Shown here: piece after piece, positions 25,837-32,511 of the stretch
Numbering within the stretch: the stretch's first letter is position 1
Layout: each line of letters begins with the position of its first letter
Source of the DNA: a virus
IMG/VR virus record: IMGVR_UViG_3300046009_009315
Coordinates: 1-64,000 of that record
Strand: one strand, 5' to 3'
Length of the DNA stretch: 64,000 nt
Translations under genes and position numbers: made by a program
Notes under the pieces: model-generated
The model's input: the letters and a program-made list of their open reading frames with translations, nothing else
What the model was told of the DNA's origin: nothing
Databases searched by the model: none

Positions 25837-26127
25837 ATGAAAGATAAGAACAAAACAATGCAACCCGAAATCGGAACCTTCTACCTCTTGACCAATGACA
25901 GGACGAAAACTCCTTGGCTTCAGCCCGAAGAAATCCTTTATGTGAAAGACGAAAACACCTTCATCAAAATCAGCGTTAGCCAAGGTGCAGGATATTCCTC
26001 TCGCTGGGATTGGGCAACCGAAAACGCTGTGACCATCACGAAACTCGCAACGAATAAACATCTCTTGGATCAACTCAACCTCTCGGTTGAAATTGGCAGA
26101 GACATCGCCAAAGCAGAAGGAGTCTAA
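25837..26127 (+). CDS. Hypothetical protein
   Basis: 96 residues, soluble, with Trp-rich middle (SSRWDWATENAVTITKL). The promoter spacing supports ATG 25837 over the internal ATG at residue 8. Followed after 4 nt by a very small gene. Confidence 0.55.
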   Translation: MKDKNKTMQPEIGTFYLLTNDRTKTPWLQPEEILYVKDENTFIKISVSQGAGYSSRWDWATENAVTITKLATNKHLLDQLNLSVEIGRDIAKAEGV

Positions 26128-26131
26128 AAAA

Positions 26132-26269
26132 ATGAAAAAGATTCTTTTCCAAATAAATAAAAAAACTTTTCGTCTCGCAGTTTCTCACGGCGAAAAGAAA
26201 AACTTTTTGCGTGAAAGATTTTTCTACTATGTTTCTGCGAGTTGCTTGAATCTCCGAGACCTATTGTAA
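26132..26269 (+). CDS. Very small basic protein
   Basis: 45 residues from ATG 26132, Lys/Phe-rich, no recognisable domain. Placed 4 nt after the previous stop, so probably translated with it; coding status moderate. Confidence 0.4.
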   Translation: MKKILFQINKKTFRLAVSHGEKKNFLRERFFYYVSASCLNLRDLL

Positions 26270-26340
26270 GTCTCTAAGCATCAACGACTTACAGACGAAG
26301 GGAAGCCCCCCGCGCAAGTCCTTGACTATCAACGACTTAC
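26266..26340. repeat. 75-bp tripartite palindromic element R4
   Basis: Arms 26266-26292 and 26314-26340, both ending TCAACGACTTAC, around a 21-nt core with GGGAAGCCC. It overlaps the stop of the preceding gene and ends 6 nt before the next -35 box. Confidence 0.85.
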
Positions 26341-26346
26341 ATAAGC

Positions 26347-26374
26347 TTGACAAAAAGAAAATTTTTGCTATTCT
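26347..26374 (+). promoter_or_regulatory. Early leaderless promoter for 26381
   Basis: TTGACA, 16 nt, TATTCT, 6 nt, ATG. Confidence 0.75.
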
Positions 26375-26380
26375 CTTTTT

Positions 26381-26746
26381 ATGCAGAATAAAATAAAAAT
26401 CTTTATGGAACCTTTTGGCCCTAACCTCGCCTATTTAATCGAAGCAGATTTCCCATCTGCTGAAAGATTCTATAATGCAATTTACAATTTCGGCGGAACC
26501 AATTATAAATTACAAGATCGTGGAAGCGGAAAAGCGTTTTACTTTTATGCCGAACCAGCAAAGTTTCGCAGGGCTTTATCTCTCGCACTCGCCACGAATC
26601 TCGAATCATCTTTTGCTCAAGGTGATTGGAACTCTCACGCAGAAGCATTGGCAGATCAAATAATTTCAGAAATAAAACCAGCAACTTTTGTAAGGCGTTG
26701 TCATTCAATGGAATATTCTTGCAGAAAATCTTTGACAGAATCGTAA
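26381..26746 (+). CDS. Island paralogue family protein (copy 2)
   Basis: 121 residues. RFYNAIYNFGGTNYKLQD and GKAFYFYAEPAKFRRAL align with copies at 23899 and 30876. The C-terminus is divergent. Function unknown. Confidence 0.65.
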   Translation: MQNKIKIFMEPFGPNLAYLIEADFPSAERFYNAIYNFGGTNYKLQDRGSGKAFYFYAEPAKFRRALSLALATNLESSFAQGDWNSHAEALADQIISEIKPATFVRRCHSMEYSCRKSLTES

Positions 26747-26759
26747 TCTGTGATACATT
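26732..26759 (+). promoter_or_regulatory. Early leaderless promoter for 26766
   Basis: TTGACA (inside the end of the previous gene), 16 nt, TACATT with upstream TG, 6 nt, ATG. Confidence 0.75.
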
Positions 26760-26765
26760 ACCTAT

Positions 26766-26990
26766 ATGAACCAAAACGACATATCCTACCTAGCCTCGAT
26801 TAACTGCACCGAAGCCTTTGCTGATGCGGAAGCATTCTTCGATTACATCAACTCCGCTGATGCCATCAACGAGATGCTCGACAAGATGGCTCCCTCTTAC
26901 GATGAGAGGGATACCGAGGTCACCAACTTCTTTGGCGCTAAGGCTGTTCCTTTTCGCCTCACCTGTCAGAATGCAATGGAGGTCAAATAA
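26766..26990 (+). CDS. Small acidic hypothetical protein
   Basis: 74 residues, acidic and helical, GC-rich codons compared with the rest of the window. Followed by a gene 1 nt later. Not identified. Confidence 0.55.
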   Translation: MNQNDISYLASINCTEAFADAEAFFDYINSADAINEMLDKMAPSYDERDTEVTNFFGAKAVPFRLTCQNAMEVK

Positions 26991-26991
26991 C

Positions 26992-27264
26992 ATGGACTAC
27001 AAAGCCTCTCTCAAGGAGTGGATGAACCAGCACATGCTGACTCGGTTAGATGTGCGCGACATCCTTAACGAGATGACGCGTGATGACGAGCGCATCCTCG
27101 CATCTTCTCAATCTAACCTCTCGGATGTGGACGAATCGATGGATGGCGACTTCGATTCTGCTATGGCTTCTGCAGGTCACGGCACAGACGAAGACTATGG
27201 TGGCGGGTGCTACCAGATGGAAGACTTCGGTTGGGCTGGTGATCCAGAAATTTGTGGAGAATAA
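26992..27264 (+). CDS. Acidic hypothetical protein
   Basis: 90 residues from ATG 26992 with Shine-Dalgarno GGAGG. The C-terminal 40 residues are highly acidic and Gly-rich (HGTDEDYGGGCYQMEDFGW). GC-rich codons. Function unknown. Confidence 0.55.
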   Translation: MDYKASLKEWMNQHMLTRLDVRDILNEMTRDDERILASSQSNLSDVDESMDGDFDSAMASAGHGTDEDYGGGCYQMEDFGWAGDPEICGE

Positions 27265-27266
27265 TT

Positions 27267-27383
27267 ATGATTGAAAAATATATACTCGCAATCGCTGGAC
27301 TTGGAATTTTTTTCCTTGCTCTAGCTCTATTAGAAACCCTTATTAACTTTGGCCTCTGGCTTTGGGAGCGTAAGCGTAAGTAG
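27267..27383 (+). CDS. Tiny single-pass membrane protein
   Basis: 38 residues, one membrane helix (ILAIAGLGIFFLALALLETL) and a WERKRK tail. It starts 2 nt after the preceding stop. The last codons lie inside element R5. Confidence 0.5.
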   Translation: MIEKYILAIAGLGIFFLALALLETLINFGLWLWERKRK

Positions 27384-27450
27384 TTAACTATCAACGACTT
27401 ACGGCGGCGGGGAGGGCGCCCTCGTAAGTCCCTGACTACAAAAGACTTAC
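27376..27450. repeat. 75-bp tripartite palindromic element R5
   Basis: Arms 27376-27402 and 27424-27450 around a 21-nt core with GGGCGCCC. It separates convergent gene sets. Confidence 0.85.
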
Positions 27451-27462
27451 GAAGATTAAGTT

Positions 27463-27681
27463 TTACATAGACGCTCGCCAACCCTCAAAAAATTCATCTA
27501 TCTCTCTTTCTTTTTGCAAAAAAGTTTTGTTTGAATCTAGAGGAGGATTATCGTTATCGCTCCACGGATAAAAAGTTTCAAGATTTTCGTTTAATAGTTT
27601 TTCGATGTTCATTTTTGTTTGTTTAGGATTAATGTTAGAATTATCGCCGAGGTTAGAATTGTTAAAAGCATAAGACGACAT
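27463..27681 (-). CDS. Small hypothetical protein
   Basis: 72 residues; the ATG at 27681 directly follows the upstream stop (TAAG-ATG). Asn-rich and acidic, with a C-terminal EREIDEFFEGWRASM helix. Second gene of the gp88-like operon. Confidence 0.5.
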   Translation of the reverse strand: MSSYAFNNSNLGDNSNINPKQTKMNIEKLLNENLETFYPWSDNDNPPLDSNKTFLQKEREIDEFFEGWRASM

Positions 27682-27682
27682 C

Positions 27683-28318
27683 TTAATGCTTTTTGTAGTT
27701 AATTGCAAACTCATTCTTATGCCAGCATGCACGGCACGAACCGCACTTGTTTCCTTGTTTCGATGAAGGGCAATTAAATTCTCCCTTGTTGCTCGCACCG
27801 CTAACACAAAGGCCAAGGCGTTCTGCTAACCCAACCGGTGCGGGGCCATTCATCATAAGAGCAGAGAGACGGATGGTAAGATTAAAAGGAACTTCACCGC
27901 CCTTGGCTATATACTCTGAAACGAAAGAGTATTCACGAGTAGGCAACCAAAAAGAAATATGCGGAAGATTCTTTGCAACTTTGACAATCTTTTCGAGATG
28001 CCAAATACCTTGCAAATCTCCCGAATCGTGCCAACGGAAGTGAGGGTTGTTTGCTTTACCAATAAGGTAAGTCATCGCATCCACCCAAAGATCGTGAGTA
28101 AGAGAAGCAAAACGCTTTTCCATCGCAGCTTGAACATTGGGGAAAACATAACGCCCTTTAAGAGCATAGCAGAAAGCACAAATGCTTCCCGCAACCTGAC
28201 GCATTTTTTGCCCGATAATGCAACGCTTCGCTGGCGTTGAATAAGCATAACCTGGCATCTTCGAGGGTTTAGATAGTGTGCCGACAATAGCTTCGGCTTG
28301 CTTTTTGTTTTTGAACAT
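27683..28318 (-). CDS. Gp88-like protein
   Basis: 211 residues. Cys-rich motif ICAFCYALKGRY near residue 47, RWHDSGDLQ near 95 and a C-terminal CPSSKQGNKCGSCRACW cluster match the actinophage gene product 88 family, whose function is not established. The Cys clusters suggest metal or Fe-S binding. Own leaderless promoter. Confidence 0.7.
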   Translation of the reverse strand: MFKNKKQAEAIVGTLSKPSKMPGYAYSTPAKRCIIGQKMRQVAGSICAFCYALKGRYVFPNVQAAMEKRFASLTHDLWVDAMTYLIGKANNPHFRWHDSGDLQGIWHLEKIVKVAKNLPHISFWLPTREYSFVSEYIAKGGEVPFNLTIRLSALMMNGPAPVGLAERLGLCVSGASNKGEFNCPSSKQGNKCGSCRACWHKNEFAINYKKH

Positions 28319-28324
28319 AAAATT

Positions 28325-28352
28325 ACTTTATCAGTTTTTTTTCTTGTGACAA
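28325..28352 (-). promoter_or_regulatory. Early leaderless promoter for 28318
   Basis: TTGTCA, 16 nt, TAAAGT with upstream TG, 6 nt, ATG. Confidence 0.65.
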
Positions 28353-28367
28353 GTTTTTTTTGCAGTT

Positions 28368-28442
28368 AAATCTCGTTGAGTATCAATGACTTACAACCGT
28401 AAGGGCCCCGCTTGCCTAAGTTGTTGAGACTTAAGCAGTTAC
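28368..28442. repeat. 75-bp tripartite palindromic element R6
   Basis: Arms 28368-28394 and 28416-28442, 21-nt core with GGGCCCC. The gene-proximal half reads TCAACGAGATTT on the minus strand. The other arm contains the stop codon of the ArdC-like gene. Confidence 0.85.
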
Positions 28443-29270
28443 AGTTTCTTCTTCTGGAATCTCTTCGGTTTCTTTTTTACCAAGGAAAGCGTCAAATCTT
28501 TTTTGAGCTTTGCTCGAAGCCGAAATAATAAAGTTCATATCTTTTTTCAAAACTTGGAGCCAACTCGAAAGATAGCTCGCAGAATTGTTGAAACATTTTT
28601 CAGAATCAATCCCACAAAAGTTAAGACAAAGACTCGCAAAAATCTCTGCGGTCAATTCCTCTTTGCTATAATTCTCTGAACCAAATCCATTTTTGATATC
28701 ATCATTGGTTGCCTTGTGCATAGCGTGACCAATTTCGTGAAACGCTGTGGAATAATACTCCTCAACGCTGTTGAAGTTTTCTTTCTCGGGCAGATCAATC
28801 TTATGTTCCTGCGGGTAATAGCAGGCACGGCTTCCACCATACTTGATCTTGATAATGCACTTGTTTATCAACTTCTCTGCTTCTTCTACTGGAGAAAATT
28901 CCAGCTTCTTAACTTCGGGCTGTTTCCACTTTAGCCCCTCGACATCGCTCAAACCAAAGACTCTGTAATAACGCATCATCGGAAAGCTTTTGGTTTCATT
29001 GTCTTTCTCAGACTTCAATAGTTTGTAATAAACTACCATATGCGACTTTGCCCCAGTTTTGATCTTTCCGCCAAGTTCTTTAATCTGATTAAAGGTAAAG
29101 AAAAAATCATCCGATGAAACCATCCGAAGCAAAAACTGATTGATGCCCCGATAATTCTTTTTGGAAACGCCGTTGCAAAGATCAAAAACTTTCCAAGGTT
29201 TCTGCCAAGGGCAAACGCCTTTGTTGAGGGCTTCAATGAATTTTTCTGTGATGATTTCGTTAACTTTCAT
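28431..29270 (-). CDS. ArdC-like antirestriction protein / zincin
   Basis: 279 residues. The N-terminal EIITEKFIEALNKGVCPW then YRGINQFLL match the ssDNA-binding domain of ArdC (DUF1738-type), and HEIGH at 178-182 with a downstream Glu is a zinc metallopeptidase motif. ArdC proteins protect entering DNA from restriction. Own leaderless promoter, in line with very early expression. Confidence 0.85.
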   Translation of the reverse strand: MKVNEIITEKFIEALNKGVCPWQKPWKVFDLCNGVSKKNYRGINQFLLRMVSSDDFFFTFNQIKELGGKIKTGAKSHMVVYYKLLKSEKDNETKSFPMMRYYRVFGLSDVEGLKWKQPEVKKLEFSPVEEAEKLINKCIIKIKYGGSRACYYPQEHKIDLPEKENFNSVEEYYSTAFHEIGHAMHKATNDDIKNGFGSENYSKEELTAEIFASLCLNFCGIDSEKCFNNSASYLSSWLQVLKKDMNFIISASSKAQKRFDAFLGKKETEEIPEEETVTA

Positions 29271-29276
29271 AGTTTA

Positions 29277-29304
29277 AATATATCAGAAATTATCTTTTTG
29301 TCTA
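29277..29304 (-). promoter_or_regulatory. Early leaderless promoter for 29270
   Basis: TAGACA, 16 nt, TATATT with upstream TG, 6 nt, ATG. Confidence 0.65.
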
Positions 29305-29309
29305 CAAAA

Positions 29310-29384
29310 GAATCTCATTGAATATCAACGATTTAGAACCGCAGGGACCCCGCTTCTGTAAGTGCTTGATACTAAAAGACTTAG
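29310..29384. repeat. 75-bp tripartite palindromic element R7
   Basis: Arms 29310-29336 and 29358-29384, 21-nt core with GGGACCCC. The distal arm runs into the 3' end of tRNA-Glu. Confidence 0.85.
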
Positions 29385-29453
29385 GGCTAAACGGATTCGA
29401 ACCGATACACCCTCATTGAAAGCGAGGAGTCCTAACCATTAGACGATAGCCCC
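29382..29453 (-). tRNA. tRNA-Glu (UUC)
   Basis: Cloverleaf with T-arm GGTTCGAATCC and anticodon loop CTTTCAA, anticodon TTC. Acceptor GGGGCTA pairs with TAGCCCT (G-U at the end). No encoded CCA. Confidence 0.9.
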
Positions 29454-29512
29454 AATATGTAGTATTATTATATTAAGTATTTAGCTATTTAGCAATTATT
29501 ATTTGCTATTTT

Positions 29513-29519
29513 GTGTAAT
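29513..29519 (+). promoter_or_regulatory. GTGTAAT motif before 29538
   Basis: Plus-strand GTGTAAT 18 nt before the ATG; late-type motif inside the early island. Confidence 0.35.
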
Positions 29520-29537
29520 CTAATTTAGAATTTAGAT

Positions 29538-29720
29538 ATGAACTCAAAAGTCAGCGGTCTATTAGAATCATCTGCATTATATAAACAATTCCTCAAAGAA
29601 CGAGAAGAGATATTAAAACATAAATGGCTTGAAAGTGAGAAAGCTGGACACGATGTTGGTTTTGAATGGGCTCTATTAGATTGGAACTTCAATCACAGAA
29701 ACGGCTGGCGTAATAAATAA
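29538..29720 (+). CDS. Small conserved protein
   Basis: 60 residues. HKWLESEKAGHDVGFEWALLDW resembles small helical proteins widespread in phages and bacteria, function unknown. It is flanked by tRNA-Glu and a convergent small-RNA candidate. Confidence 0.6.
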   Translation: MNSKVSGLLESSALYKQFLKEREEILKHKWLESEKAGHDVGFEWALLDWNFNHRNGWRNK

Positions 29721-29868
29721 TTCTTCCGCTCTCTCTGCTCTAGAATCAAAGAGAATATATTCCCACCTTTAATTGCCTCAGACTCTGGGCATTGGGGCTT
29801 CAAGGGCTCTTATGGAGGAAGTCATCCTCACTCCTTGCGGAAAGAACTTCCACTATCCTATAATAAAT
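29721..29868 (-). ncRNA. Possible small RNA
   Basis: No long frame. A promoter match (TTGACA at 29878-29883, 16 nt, TAGGAT) would start a minus-strand transcript near 29864 that folds early into GTGGAA/TTCCGC and GAGGA/TCCTC hairpins. Two peptides of 15-17 codons could also be read, so coding cannot be excluded. Confidence 0.3.
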
Positions 29869-29883
29869 TACTATTTTGTCAAA

Positions 29884-29912
29884 TAAAAAAGGCGAGGATT
29901 TTACTCCTCGCC
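29884..29912 (-). terminator. Rho-independent terminator
   Basis: GGCGAGGA/TCCTCGCC stem, 6-nt loop, then six T on the minus strand; ends the 29937-30203 gene. The -35 of the small-RNA candidate abuts it. Confidence 0.85.
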
Positions 29913-29936
29913 CTTTCTATAAGTATCTCTCTGTTG

Positions 29937-30203
29937 TTAAACTGGCGAGAGACCTCCAGCGATCCGATCATAACGGAACTGACGCACGCCAGAATCCATA
30001 CGACCAGAGAAGCAAAAGCTCGTAAAGAGTTTGTTGCCAGCCTTACTCGTCCTAAAAGAACTAGGCTTGCTGATGATGTAGGTGAAAACCTGTTCACCGC
30101 CGTAGGGTTTGTATTCGATTAGATACCTCTGTCCCAAAATAAATAGGACAAGATACTTGATGTAGGTGACTGCATATACGATTGCATTTTTGATTTTGTT
30201 CAT
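29937..30203 (-). CDS. Small protein with membrane-like N-terminus
   Basis: 88 residues. Residues 4-24 are hydrophobic; the rest is basic and polar (KPSSFRTSKAGNKLFTSF). Own promoter and terminator make it a complete single-gene cassette. Function unknown. Confidence 0.6.
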   Translation of the reverse strand: MNKIKNAIVYAVTYIKYLVLFILGQRYLIEYKPYGGEQVFTYIISKPSSFRTSKAGNKLFTSFCFSGRMDSGVRQFRYDRIAGGLSPV

Positions 30204-30209
30204 AAGATA

Positions 30210-30237
30210 ATCATACCATAACTTCGTTTTACTGCAA
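30210..30237 (-). promoter_or_regulatory. Early leaderless promoter for 30203
   Basis: TTGCAG, 16 nt, TATGAT with upstream TG, 6 nt, ATG. Confidence 0.65.
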
Positions 30238-30242
30238 GAAAA

Positions 30243-30317
30243 ATATCTCGTTGACTATCAACGACTTACGCGGCGAGAGTCCCCGCCGATGTAACTACTT
30301 GATAATCAAAGGCTTAC
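30243..30317. repeat. 75-bp tripartite palindromic element R8
   Basis: Arms 30243-30269 and 30291-30317 around a 21-nt core (CGGCGAGAGTCCCCGCC). It starts 6 nt upstream of the -35 box of the 30203 gene. Confidence 0.85.
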
Positions 30318-30327
30318 AAAAGTTAAA

Positions 30328-30489
30328 TTATTCTTCTGATTCTTTCCAATTGGGATGCGCTTTAGCCCACTTAACGAAAACAACTTCCAACTCTGCCAAA
30401 TATTTTTCTATTTGAGCAATGAGTTTAGGATCTTCGTCTTTGAGAACTCTTTTCTCTAATATCTTGCTGATTCTATTCTCGGGCTTCAT
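30328..30489 (-). CDS. Small helical protein
   Basis: 53 residues, coil-like and charged (ISKILEKRVLKDEDPKLIAQ), ending WAKAHPNWKESEE. Own promoter. Function unknown. Confidence 0.55.
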   Translation of the reverse strand: MKPENRISKILEKRVLKDEDPKLIAQIEKYLAELEVVFVKWAKAHPNWKESEE

Positions 30490-30496
30490 ATATACT

Positions 30497-30525
30497 ATTT
30501 TACAGTAGCATGTAGATTATTTCAA
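30497..30525 (-). promoter_or_regulatory. Early promoter for 30489
   Basis: TTGAAA, 17 nt, TAAAAT, 7 nt, ATG. Confidence 0.6.
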
Positions 30526-30560
30526 TATTTTATTTATGCTATGATAATTATTGGGAAAAG

Positions 30561-30674
30561 TTATTTTAGATGTGTAATTATAATTTTCGAAAGCTCTATC
30601 AATACTCCCCACGATATACTCCCACAAATCATAACAAGAAAAATCCACCAAAAATTTCTTTCAAACCATCTCAC
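30561..30674 (-). CDS. Possible tiny membrane protein
   Basis: 37 residues from GTG, Trp-rich with one membrane helix (WWIFLVMICGSISWGVLIEL). A TAAAGT box lies 6 nt before the GTG, as in other early genes, but the -35 is poor. Confidence 0.4.
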   Translation of the reverse strand: MRWFERNFWWIFLVMICGSISWGVLIELSKIIITHLK

Positions 30675-30716
30675 ATAGAAACTTTACATAAGAAAAAATC
30701 TTTTGGGAAAAATTCT

Positions 30717-30790
30717 CGCTTTCAGCAGGGATCGAACCTGCAACCTACGGATTAGAAATCCGTTGCTCTATCCAATTGAGCTATGAAAGC
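30717..30790 (-). tRNA. tRNA-Arg (UCU)
   Basis: Acceptor GCTTTCA/TGAAAGC, T-arm GGTTCGATCC, anticodon loop TTTCTAA with anticodon TCT. Reads AGA, common in this AT-rich genome. Confidence 0.9.
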
Positions 30791-30795
30791 GATGG

Positions 30796-30868
30796 TCGCC
30801 TAGGTCAGACTCGAACTGACACTATAACGATTTTAAGTCGTTTGCCTCTGCCATTGGGCTACTAGGCG
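30796..30868 (-). tRNA. tRNA-Leu (UAA), short variable loop
   Basis: Acceptor CGCCTAG/CTAGGCG, anticodon loop CTTAAAA with anticodon TAA, T-arm GTCAGTTCGAGTCTGAC. The variable loop has only 5 nt, whereas tRNA-Leu normally has a long arm. Reads UUA. Confidence 0.8.
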
Positions 30869-30875
30869 GATTGTT

Positions 30876-31271
30876 TTAGCTGTCAGTATCTAACTTTTCA
30901 GCCGAAACTTCTCCAAGCGTATAAGTTGGTTCGATCTGTGCGGTGCGAACAAAATTCTCAACAGGAATCTTGCTGATTGTATTCCGCACACGATTCATAA
31001 CAACTTCTTTCATTCCACCTTTACGATTGCGGAATTTCAAACCAAACTTATCTGTCATACCATTCATAACATACTTAAACATCACTCGCTCCAACTTCTC
31101 AAAGGTAATCCAGAAATAAGCAAAGTCATCTGCCATCCATTGAAGCTCGCCGTTTGTTCCACCCCAATTATAGACACGATTATGGAACTGCTCGATTTTA
31201 TCCTTGGAACCTTTAATTCCAATAACCCAATGAGCGCCGAGGTTTTGTTTATATAATTTGATTTGTCTCAT
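30876..31271 (-). CDS. Island paralogue family protein (copy 3)
   Basis: 131 residues. QFHNRVYNWGGTNGELQW aligns with copies at 23899 and 26381. This copy has lost the GKAFYFYA stretch (here DDFAYFWITF). Translated from AGGAGAATCAGAAAAAATG within the end of the upstream gene. Confidence 0.65.
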   Translation of the reverse strand: MRQIKLYKQNLGAHWVIGIKGSKDKIEQFHNRVYNWGGTNGELQWMADDFAYFWITFEKLERVMFKYVMNGMTDKFGLKFRNRKGGMKEVVMNRVRNTISKIPVENFVRTAQIEPTYTLGEVSAEKLDTDS

Positions 31272-31428
31272 TTTTTCTGATTCTCCTTTTGTTTTCTGCT
31301 CTTGCTTTGAAGTATGCCTTAATATCTTCTTCTGTCAATTCTGTATGTTTTGCATAGCCATTAAGCATCCAATGATAAGTGGGTGCGACAAGGTGGCTAT
31401 CCTTAATAATGTCATAAGTTTGTTTCAT
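31249..31428 (-). CDS. Small hypothetical protein, first in operon
   Basis: 59 residues. YHWMLNGYAKHTELTEEDIK is followed by a basic tail. It overlaps the next gene by 23 nt in another frame. Own leaderless-type promoter. Confidence 0.6.
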   Translation of the reverse strand: MKQTYDIIKDSHLVAPTYHWMLNGYAKHTELTEEDIKAYFKARAENKRRIRKNETNQII

Positions 31429-31435
31429 TGTTTTT

Positions 31436-31463
31436 AGTTTAACAGGTTTTGCTTTTTTGTCAA
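31436..31463 (-). promoter_or_regulatory. Early promoter for 31428
   Basis: TTGACA, 16 nt, TAAACT, 7 nt, ATG. Confidence 0.75.
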
Positions 31464-31482
31464 GGGTTTTCTTAAACTTTTT

Positions 31483-31555
31483 TGGATCGTGTAGGACTCG
31501 AACCTACAACCTATTGGTTAAAAGCCAACTGCTCTACCAATTGAGCTAACGATCC
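31483..31555 (-). tRNA. tRNA-Lys (UUU)
   Basis: Acceptor GGATCGT/ACGATCC, T-arm GTAGGTTCGAGTCCTAC, anticodon loop CTTTTAA with anticodon TTT. Confidence 0.92.
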
Positions 31556-31563
31556 GAAAGTCT

Positions 31564-31636
31564 TGGGCCTGATAGGATTCGAACCTATAACCAAAGGATT
31601 ATGAGTCCTCTGCTCTAACCGTTGAGCTACAAGCCC
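31564..31636 (-). tRNA. tRNA with CAU anticodon, probably Ile2
   Basis: Acceptor GGGCTTG/CAGGCCC, anticodon loop CTCATAA. The anticodon stem and following GGTT resemble bacterial tRNA-Ile2, whose C34 becomes lysidine to read AUA; elongator Met is the alternative. Confidence 0.85.
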
Positions 31637-31642
31637 AATAAA

Positions 31643-31870
31643 TTAAGCCGCTGAAATCTCCGTTGGAAATTCACTAGGCTCTGGAACGAGCTTGAAGGCC
31701 ACATTAAAAGCCTTGCTGATCCTGTAAAGATCCTGCAAGCTGTATGTGTTCTGTTTGGTTGCTTCACGGATTCGAGCATCCATAATGTAAGCCCTACGCT
31801 CACCAAAGATCATCTTGGTATAGTAAGGAGTCCACTTAGGAGCTTCCCAGTTTGAGGTTTTGTTTGTCAT
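31643..31870 (-). CDS. HTH-like small regulatory protein
   Basis: 75 residues from ATG 31870, chosen from promoter spacing. RIREATKQNTYSLQDLYRIS followed by KAFNVAFKLVP resembles the helical Xre-type DNA-binding fold of small regulators or antitoxins. Partner not seen. Confidence 0.55.
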   Translation of the reverse strand: MTNKTSNWEAPKWTPYYTKMIFGERRAYIMDARIREATKQNTYSLQDLYRISKAFNVAFKLVPEPSEFPTEISAA

Positions 31871-31876
31871 AGGTTT

Positions 31877-31904
31877 AATATACAATAGTTTGATAAATAG
31901 TCAA
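31877..31904 (-). promoter_or_regulatory. Early leaderless promoter for 31870
   Basis: TTGACT, 16 nt, TATATT, 6 nt, ATG. Confidence 0.75.
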
Positions 31905-31909
31905 CAAAA

Positions 31910-31936
31910 ATAATTGGTTGAATATCAACGATTTAC
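31910..31936. repeat. Palindromic arm of the 75-bp element, single (R9)
   Basis: One degenerate 27-nt arm containing TTGAATATCAACGATTTAC; no core or second arm. It lies between the 31870 promoter and tRNA-Ile. Confidence 0.65.
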
Positions 31937-31951
31937 ATATAATAAGATTGG

Positions 31952-32042
31952 TACGAGGGGCAGGATTCGAACCTGCATTTTGCCCAAATCTAGAGCGACC
32001 ACATTATAAGTGTGGGGTCTTAACCAGTTAGACGACCCTCGC
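31952..32042 (-). tRNA. tRNA-Ile (UAU) with long variable arm
   Basis: Acceptor GCGAGGG/CCCTCGT, anticodon loop CTTATAA with anticodon TAT, T-arm GCAGGTTCGAATCCTGC. The variable region of about 22 nt can form GCTC/GGGC, a class II shape unusual for Ile. Would read AUA. Confidence 0.75.
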
Positions 32043-32078
32043 ATCACCTAGCCCGTAGCTAGTGTCAGCCTCCGATCT

Positions 32079-32249
32079 TTAGGCTTTCTTTTCCGAGCCA
32101 ATCTTTTTGATTACGACCTTCGTGCCATCAGGCCATGCACGAATAACCTTCCGCCAAAATTCAGCTTCTGCTTCAGCTTCCTTTAGGTCAGAGTGCATAT
32201 CCTCGCTAACACGAATACCATCACGCAGAACGATATATCTTAAATTCAT
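32079..32249 (-). CDS. Small hypothetical protein
   Basis: 56 residues, beta-helix-beta (MNLRYIVLRDGIRV, then a Glu/Ala helix, then TKVVIKKI). Overlaps the upstream stop by 4 nt (ATGA). Role unknown. Confidence 0.5.
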   Translation of the reverse strand: MNLRYIVLRDGIRVSEDMHSDLKEAEAEAEFWRKVIRAWPDGTKVVIKKIGSEKKA

Positions 32250-32476
32250 TCTTCTACCTCCACGGCGATTTCATTATCAAATAGTGAGCCACCATCAACC
32301 TTGTCGCAGATAACGATGTCATTACTGCCATCATCACCAGCATACACGGCACGAAGTTTCTTTACTTGACTATACTCTTTTTTAGTCCATTGACTCTCTG
32401 GAACGCCGAGGACTTGCAGAGCCTCAACTCTCTCTGGAGGGATCGCCTCTCCACTTACTGCACAATGATAGGTCAT
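32246..32476 (-). CDS. Small conserved phage protein
   Basis: 76 residues from ATG 32476. The start YHCAVSGEAIPPERVEALQV suggests a small zinc-knuckle-like or receptor-type domain (single Cys pair incomplete). C-terminus acidic. Start fixed by the promoter 7 nt upstream. Confidence 0.55.
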   Translation of the reverse strand: MTYHCAVSGEAIPPERVEALQVLGVPESQWTKKEYSQVKKLRAVYAGDDGSNDIVICDKVDGGSLFDNEIAVEVEE

Positions 32477-32483
32477 AGTTGTG

Positions 32484-32511
32484 ATTGTAATATGTTTTTT
32501 TATTCTGTCAA
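32484..32511 (-). promoter_or_regulatory. Early promoter for 32476
   Basis: TTGACA (overlapping the upstream gene's stop), 16 nt, TACAAT, 7 nt, ATG. Confidence 0.75.

Noticed and set aside
30570-30755. Plus-strand protein overlapping tRNA-Arg
   Set aside because: It runs through the tRNA gene on the opposite strand and lacks start signals.
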